From Staphylococcus xylosus NJ (GTDB lineage Bacteria; Bacillota; Bacilli; Staphylococcales; Staphylococcaceae): a stretch of 64,000 nt of DNA. The notes under the pieces are model-generated. The model was not told the origin of the DNA and searched no databases. It saw only the letters and a list, made by a program, of their open reading frames with translations. Both the position numbers and the translations under genes were made by a program. The first letter of the stretch is position 1. Every line of letters begins with the position of its first letter. The stretch covers positions 1 to 64,000 of the forward strand of contig NZ_ANMR01000004.1 of NCBI RefSeq assembly GCF_000338275.1, given 5' to 3'. Of the stretch, positions 57,631-64,000 are shown piece after piece.

Positions 57631-60045
57631 TTATTTAGCTACGATATTAACAAGTTTTTTAGGAACTGCGATAACCTTCTTAATGTCCTTGCCAGCAATT
57701 TCAGATTTAACATTTTCATTGCCGAGAGCAACTTCTTCCATTGCTTCTTTGGAGATGTCTTTAGACATATTAACCTTAGCACGCACTTTTCCATTAACCT
57801 GAATTACAATTTCGATTTCATCATCAACTAATAATGATTCATCATAAGACGGCCATGGTTGATAAGTGATTGTTTCTTCATGACCCAAACGCGCCCACAA
57901 TTCTTCCGAAATATGAGGTGCAATAGGTGCCAACATTTTAATAAAGCCTTCAATATATGGTTTGTAAATCTCATCAGCTTTATAACAATCGTTGATAAAT
58001 ACCATCAATTGGCTAATCGCAGTATTAAAGTTTAATGAATTATAATCTTCTGTAACTTTTTTCACAGTTTGATGATAGCTCTTATCTAACGCTTTACTAT
58101 TAGTATTTACCACTTTACTAGTAATTAAATCATCTTCTGTAACTAGTAAACGCCAAATTCTATCTAAGAAACGTCTTGAACCATCTAAGCCATTTTCACT
58201 CCATGCAATCGCCGCATCAAGCGGACCCATGAACATCTCGTATAAACGTAAAGTGTCTGCTCCATGTGATTGAACAATATCATCTGGATTAATTACGTTA
58301 CCTTTAGATTTGCTCATTTTTTCATTTCCTTCACCTAAAATCATACCTTGGTTATATAATTTTTGGAATGGCTCTTTTGTAGGTACAACACCTAAATCAA
58401 ATAATACTTTATGCCAAAATCTTGCATATAATAAATGGAGAACCGCGTGCTCTACTCCACCAATATATAAATCTACTGGCAACCAATGTTTTAATTTTTC
58501 TGGATCAGCAAGCATTTTATCATTATTTGGATCTATATATCTTAGATAATACCAACAACTACCAGCCCATTGTGGCATTGTGTTTGTTTCACGACGACCT
58601 TTCATACCTGTAGCTTCATCGACAACATTTACAAATTCATCAATGTTAGCAAGAGGTGATTCTCCAGTCCCTGAAGGTTTAATTTCATCTGTCTCAGGTA
58701 ATAACAATGGTAATTCATCTTCTGGAACAGTTGTCATTGAACCATCTTCCCAATGTATAACTGGTATCGGCTCGCCCCAGTATCTTTGACGACTAAATAA
58801 CCAGTCTCTAAGTTTGTAATTTACTTTTCTACTACCAGCATTTTTATTTTCTAATAATTCAATTGCTTTTTCGATCGCAGCTTCATTATATAAGCCATTT
58901 AACTCCCCAGAGTTGATATGAGGACCATCACCTGTAAATGCTTCTTTAGTCATGTCCCCGCCTTCGATAACTTCAATTATAGGTAGATCAAAGGCTTTCG
59001 CAAACTCATAGTCTCGTTGATCACCACTTGGAACTGCCATTACAGCACCTGTACCATAAGTAGATAACACATAATCAGCTATCCAAATAGGAACTTCTTC
59101 TCCAGACAATGGGTTGATGGCATAAGCACCTGTAAATACACCTGATTTTCCTTTGGCTAAACCAGTACGTTCTAAGTCAGATTTTTTAGCCGCTTCTTTT
59201 TGATAAGTCTCTATAGCTTCACGCTTATCTTCAGTTGTAATTTTATTTACAAGCTCATGTTCAGGGCTTAAAACTAAGAAGGAAGCACCATAAATCGTGT
59301 CTGCACGTGTTGTAAAAACTTCTATATCTTCATTCAAGTTAGCAACTTCAAATGTAACCGATGCACCTTCAGAACGACCAATCCAATTACGTTGCATATC
59401 TTTTAATGATTCTGGCCAGTCTAAGTCATCTAAATCTTCTAATAATCTATCTGCATATTCAGTGATTTTTAATACCCATTGCTTCATAGGTCTTCTATAA
59501 ACAGGGTGGCCGCCTCGTTCTGACACGCCATCCACCACTTCTTCGTTTGAAAGAACTGTACCTAAAGCTGGACACCAATTTACTGCCACTTCATCTACAT
59601 ATGCTAATCCTTTATTATAAAGTTGAATAAAAATCCATTGTGTCCATTTGTAATATTCAGGATCTGTTGTATTTACTTCTCTATCCCAATCATAACTAAA
59701 ACCTAGTTCTTTGATTTGACGTTTGAAAGTTTGAATATTTTCTTTAGTAAATTCACGAGGATCATTACCAGTATCTAGAGCATATTGTTCTGCAGGTAAA
59801 CCAAATGCATCCCATCCCATTGGGTGTAAAACGTTATAGCCTTGCATACGCTTATAACGAGAGATGATATCTGTTGCTGTATAACCTTCAGGGTGTCCTA
59901 CATGTAGCCCTGCACCAGAAGGATAAGGAAACATATCTAAAGCGTAAAATTTCTTTTGTCCTAAATTATCGCTTGTTTTAAATGTTTTATATTCTTCCCA
60001 GTAATCCTGCCATTTTTTCTCAATTTCATTATGATTGTAATTCAC
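57631..60045 (-). CDS. leuS: Leucyl-tRNA synthetase
   Basis: Class I synthetase for leucine. 804 residues: HIGH motif as [11 protein letters not shown], zinc/CP1 region with [16 protein letters not shown]1 editing domain, [24 protein letters not shown] as [15 protein letters not shown], anticodon domain and C-terminal [10 protein letters not shown]. Start is GTG at 60045, 7 bases after AGGAGG. In the editing domain two canonical motifs deviate: TTRADT (usual TTRPDT) and PSGDQRD (usual HDxRD, His absent). Controlled by the T-box upstream. Confidence 0.97.
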   Translation of the reverse strand: MNYNHNEIEKKWQDYWEEYKTFKTSDNLGQKKFYALDMFPYPSGAGLHVGHPEGYTATDIISRYKRMQGYNVLHPMGWDAFGLPAEQYALDTGNDPREFTKENIQTFKRQIKELGFSYDWDREVNTTDPEYYKWTQWIFIQLYNKGLAYVDEVAVNWCPALGTVLSNEEVVDGVSERGGHPVYRRPMKQWVLKITEYADRLLEDLDDLDWPESLKDMQRNWIGRSEGASVTFEVANLNEDIEVFTTRADTIYGASFLVLSPEHELVNKITTEDKREAIETYQKEAAKKSDLERTGLAKGKSGVFTGAYAINPLSGEEVPIWIADYVLSTYGTGAVMAVPSGDQRDYEFAKAFDLPIIEVIEGGDMTKEAFTGDGPHINSGELNGLYNEAAIEKAIELLENKNAGSRKVNYKLRDWLFSRQRYWGEPIPVIHWEDGSMTTVPEDELPLLLPETDEIKPSGTGESPLANIDEFVNVVDEATGMKGRRETNTMPQWAGSCWYYLRYIDPNNDKMLADPEKLKHWLPVDLYIGGVEHAVLHLLYARFWHKVLFDLGVVPTKEPFQKLYNQGMILGEGNEKMSKSKGNVINPDDIVQSHGADTLRLYEMFMGPLDAAIAWSENGLDGSRRFLDRIWRLLVTEDDLITSKVVNTNSKALDKSYHQTVKKVTEDYNSLNFNTAISQLMVFINDCYKADEIYKPYIEGFIKMLAPIAPHISEELWARLGHEETITYQPWPSYDESLLVDDEIEIVIQVNGKVRAKVNMSKDISKEAMEEVALGNENVKSEIAGKDIKKVIAVPKKLVNIVAK

Positions 60046-60285
60046 TACTTCTCCTCCTATTTAATAAAAAGACACCTCAAACTATTATTGAATTACATAG
60101 GGACGATTTTCACCGCGGTACCACCCAACTTCACATTATCTGTGCACTCATTTTAATAAAATAGTAAGAGATGTCATCATTTATCTATAAGTCCTGGTAA
60201 GTTCGCTTGAAGTTTAACGCTAGGTTACACCAACCCTAGCTCTCTGTAGATAAATCTTAAAGCTACTACTCCATATACATTACTA
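60046..60285 (-). promoter_or_regulatory. T-box riboswitch (tRNA-Leu) of leuS
   Basis: The minus strand holds the T-box core GGTGGTACCGCGG (about 60113-60128) followed by TTTTTATT close to the ribosome site. A candidate specifier reads GAA-CUU-ACC near 60200, a Leu codon, flanked as in the tyrS leader. GACATCTC can pair with GAGGTGTC, long-range, just before the T-run. Confidence 0.88.
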
Positions 60286-60314
60286 ATCATATTTGAAAAA
60301 GACTTTTATTTCAA
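60286..60314 (-). promoter_or_regulatory. leuS promoter
   Basis: On the minus strand TTGAAA (60309-60314) and TATGAT (60286-60291), spacing 17. Confidence 0.75.
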
Positions 60315-60325
60315 GAGTAAAACTA

Positions 60326-60361
60326 AAGAACCACTTCTCATTTATTGAGTTAATGGTTCTT
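60326..60361 (-). terminator. Hairpin with U-run upstream of the leuS promoter
   Basis: AAGAACCA (60326-60333) and TGGTTCTT (60354-60361) with inner CTCA/TGAG pairing; the minus strand continues TAGTTTTACTC. Insulates leuS from the MFS gene transcript. Confidence 0.65.
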
Positions 60362-60389
60362 ACACATGAGCCTTAGCTCAGGTGTTCTT
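60346..60389. repeat. Tandem repeat unit 1
   Basis: TGAGTTAATGGTTCTTACAC followed by ATGAGCCTTAGCTCAGG; copy 2 lies 94 bases on. About 35 of the first 40 bases agree. Each copy can pair TGAGTTA with TAGCTCA/TAACTCA. Confidence 0.8.
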
Positions 60390-60439
60390 CTTTTAAAAAA
60401 ACTGGTCTTATATAATCACTTAAACTCTTTTGCAGATTA

Positions 60440-60484
60440 TGAGTTAGTGGTTCTTACACATGAGCTTTAACTCAGGTACTCCTT
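60440..60484. repeat. Tandem repeat unit 2
   Basis: Second copy, TGAGTTAGTGGTTCTTACAC then ATGAGCTTTAACTCAGG. The change of GCTCA to ACTCA matches the flanking TGAGTTA better than copy 1 does. Confidence 0.8.
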
Positions 60485-60510
60485 ATTTTTATATTAATTA
60501 AACGCATTAA

Positions 60511-60538
60511 GTCCGAGACATTTATTTATGACTCGGAC
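60511..60538. terminator. Hairpin after the MFS gene
   Basis: GTCCGAG and CTCGGAC, 7 bp with a 14-base loop. No strong T-run on either strand; probable 3' end of the permease mRNA. Confidence 0.5.
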
Positions 60539-60606
60539 ATTGGTTACAATTAATTTTTATTTACAATATCACAAAACTATAACATTTATTTCGTTATAGT
60601 TAGAAA

Positions 60607-61776
60607 TTAAATTTCCTTTGATAATCTTTTATCATAAATCATTAAAAATATTAGCGCTATAACAAGTAAGAAAATCATACTTAAAAACATAGCTTGCATA
60701 TTAAACGTATCAACTACTACACCGCCAATTAACGGTCCAAAGGCTTTACCTACCGTAGCAGCAGAATTAACATAACCTTGGAATGATCCCTCTTTACCAT
60801 TAGGCGCAAGTTGGTTGGCAATAGTCGGCACCGCTGGCCATACAAACATTTCACCCAATGTAAGTATAATCATACCTATCATGAATACTGAAAATTGTTC
60901 AGCAAAGCTTGTGACAAAGAACGACAATATAAATATAATTATTCCTACAAGCATTTGATATTTCAGATTACCTTTTAACAGCCTAATAACTGGTAAAATT
61001 AATGGTTGAGCTACCAAAATCATAATACCATTTACTGTCCATAATAGACTGTATTGACTCATAGAAACATTTATTTCTTGTGTGAATGAAGCAATGGTAC
61101 TCTCCCATTGAATATATGCTATCCAACATATGCTAAACATGATACACAGCAACGATAACGCTATGAATTGTGGTCGATATGCTTTCGATAACAAACTCAT
61201 CGCATCATTCGATTTTACTTTCACATCTAACTTAATGTTAAATTGAGTAACTGCAACAATTGCAAAAGCCACATACATTAATAAATTAGCAATAAATATA
61301 TAATTAAAACTCAACTCTGCGACAAAACCACCTGAAGCTGCACCAATTGCTACACCAAGGTTTTGTGCCAAATAAATAGCATTAAACGTTTGTCGACCAC
61401 CGTTAGGCCACACCGCACCTGCTAATGCATAAATTGCTGGTATTATCATGCCGCCACCAAACCCCAATGCTACTAACCACACCGCATACCATGGCCAACC
61501 GTGATAGAAATTTAGTAGCGTTGTACTCATCAGACATATAATAGTGCCGATCATAATTGTCCGATAGCCACCTAATCTATCAAATAAATTACCTCCTAAT
61601 AAATTACCAATGACCATACCAAAAGAGTTAATCATTAACACTAATCCAGCCATAGTCAAACTTTTATCTAATTGTTCATTCATATAAATTGTATTTAACG
61701 GCCATAAAAAACTTGAGCCTGTGATATTTAATGCCATACCAATAACTAACCACCATACTGATTTAGGCATATTCAT
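60607..61776 (-). CDS. MFS transporter
   Basis: 389 residues with about 12 hydrophobic segments in two six-helix halves. The motif A loop reads GNLLGGNLFDRLGGYR (MFS signature between helices 2 and 3), and a large central gap (about residues 185-200, KLDVKVKSND) divides the halves. DHA1-like drug-transporter family is likely, but the substrate is unknown. ATG 61776 has AGAAGGGGG upstream. Divergent from ytqA. Confidence 0.87.
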   Translation of the reverse strand: MNMPKSVWWLVIGMALNITGSSFLWPLNTIYMNEQLDKSLTMAGLVLMINSFGMVIGNLLGGNLFDRLGGYRTIMIGTIICLMSTTLLNFYHGWPWYAVWLVALGFGGGMIIPAIYALAGAVWPNGGRQTFNAIYLAQNLGVAIGAASGGFVAELSFNYIFIANLLMYVAFAIVAVTQFNIKLDVKVKSNDAMSLLSKAYRPQFIALSLLCIMFSICWIAYIQWESTIASFTQEINVSMSQYSLLWTVNGIMILVAQPLILPVIRLLKGNLKYQMLVGIIIFILSFFVTSFAEQFSVFMIGMIILTLGEMFVWPAVPTIANQLAPNGKEGSFQGYVNSAATVGKAFGPLIGGVVVDTFNMQAMFLSMIFLLVIALIFLMIYDKRLSKEI

Positions 61777-61885
61777 AACATTAAGCCCCCTTCTAAATTT
61801 AAATTTCTCATTTTACTCTAAACACTATATCACTAAAATATGTTAAAATCTTTAACTAGAATGAATTTAGAAAGGAAAATGTTAT

Positions 61886-63396
<1,511 letters not shown>

Positions 63397-63457
63397 TAAC
63401 AAGAAACATGCAAATACAAAATAATATATGTATCACAGAACTTATTTTATAAAAAAT

Positions 63458-63487
63458 AAAGCCACAGTGCATAGGCACTGTGGCTTT
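63458..63487 (-). terminator. Terminator of rot
   Basis: AAAGCCACAGTGC and GCACTGTGGCTTT, perfect 13-bp stem with a 4-base loop; the minus strand continues TATTTTTTATAAAATAAG. Confidence 0.92.
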
Positions 63488-63495
63488 ACTATTCC

Positions 63496-63897
63496 CTATA
63501 GATTAATGATAGATTTAAGACTGTTTTGAATACTTGTTGATTTGCCATCAATTTCTTCTTTAAAGAAGTTTAAAAGACTTTCCCGTTGATCTTTTAAATC
63601 TTCATTGAAATGTATGATAACTGTACGCTCATCATTCTGTGGTCTTTCTTTAATGATCCAAGTTTTTTCAACTAAATCATTATACGTTCTTGTACGTTTA
63701 TAAGACTTAATATGAACAAAATCATCCATTTCCTTTAAAGTCATTGAACCTTCTTTCCAAAGTGTAAGAAGAATCAATATTTCTTCTTTTGACATTTTGT
63801 ATTGCTTTTGTACTTTGGCAAAAATATCTTCAATTTCTTTTAAAACCGATTCCAATTGCAATACGCCATCAACTTTATCAGCAAATGTCTTCCCCAT
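63496..63897 (-). CDS. rot: SarA-family regulator Rot
   Basis: Winged-helix transcription factor; in S. aureus Rot represses toxins and activates surface proteins, and is itself silenced by RNAIII. 133 residues, exactly the S. aureus length. [38 protein letters not shown] (recognition and wing) and [15 protein letters not shown] are conserved; the N-terminus and the C-terminal third diverge. ATG 63897 follows GGGGGA; an in-frame ATG five codons upstream is less favoured. Identity rests on sequence and on its place next to the ytqAB region. Confidence 0.9.
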   Translation of the reverse strand: MGKTFADKVDGVLQLESVLKEIEDIFAKVQKQYKMSKEEILILLTLWKEGSMTLKEMDDFVHIKSYKRTRTYNDLVEKTWIIKERPQNDERTVIIHFNEDLKDQRESLLNFFKEEIDGKSTSIQNSLKSIINL

Positions 63898-64000
63898 ATA
63901 ATAATCCCCCAATCATAGAATAAAGTTTAAACATGTAAAATTAATTCATAAAAATCATCATTCATTGTGATATAAAATCTTCACTGAATAAATATTAGAA

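Overview
The window is a 64 kb piece of a low-GC Gram-positive chromosome. Nearly every protein reads as an ortholog of a known Staphylococcus core gene. The gene order (ald, usp, ackA, ytxK, tpx ... ezrA, rpsD, serA, nagE, tyrS, fhs, acsA, acuAC, ccpA, aroA, murC, ftsK/sftA ... trmB, dat, pepV, murJ, leuS, ytqAB, rot) matches the staphylococcal backbone and, over long stretches, the Bacillus subtilis 'yt' region. The organism is almost certainly a Staphylococcus other than S. aureus: the SarA-family regulator Rot is clearly diverged, a native speG is present (S. aureus generally lacks one outside ACME), and a secreted phytase-like protein sits beside usp. I do not name a species. I see no rRNA, tRNA, insertion sequence, prophage or CRISPR array.

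Layout. 1-10.5 kb: alanine dehydrogenase (cut by the edge), universal stress protein, a secreted phytase-like protein, acetate kinase with a YtxK-like methyltransferase, thiol peroxidase, RDD protein, SppA, a TSUP permease, then the ThiI-cysteine desulfurase pair for sulfur transfer. 10.5-24.3 kb: EzrA, free methionine sulfoxide reductase, S4 with its leader, SpeG, a glycerophosphodiesterase, an OsmC protein, the aminotransferase-SerA pair, a HAD phosphatase, the GlcNAc PTS permease, an acyltransferase and an HtrA-like protease. 24.3-36 kb: TyrRS with its T-box, a monofunctional peptidoglycan glycosyltransferase, formate-THF ligase, acetyl-CoA synthetase divergent from its acetyltransferase/deacetylase regulators AcuA/AcuC, CcpA, and DAHP synthase-chorismate mutase.

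36-50 kb: a minus-strand run from YtmP/TrmB to the YtxH-like protein, including YtnP, a M42 peptidase, YtpP/Q/R, the large soluble FtsK/SftA translocase, MurC and a DUF948 protein. 50-64 kb: D-alanine aminotransferase and PepV, a YtxH-like small protein, an RsuA-type pseudouridine synthase with MurJ, an HI0933-family flavoprotein, a rhodanese, LeuRS with its T-box, an MFS permease, YtqA-YtqB (MnmL-MnmM type) and Rot.

Together the genes cover central carbon overflow and its control (ald, ackA, acsA/acuA/acuC, ccpA, nagE), cell-wall synthesis and division (ezrA, sgtA, murC, ftsK/sftA, dat, murJ), translation (rpsD, tyrS, leuS, trmB, rsuA-like, thiI, mnmL/mnmM) and stress or virulence control (usp, tpx, fRMsr, htrA-like, rot). 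This is ordinary core genome. The points most worth a second look are substitutions in both editing-site motifs of LeuRS, a ~200-nt foldable element between ytzB and ytnP, a hairpin-plus-U-tract leader before nagE, a YtxH-like protein with a long repeat-bearing tail, tandem repeats upstream of the leuS T-box, and several intergenic hairpins of possibly repeated families.
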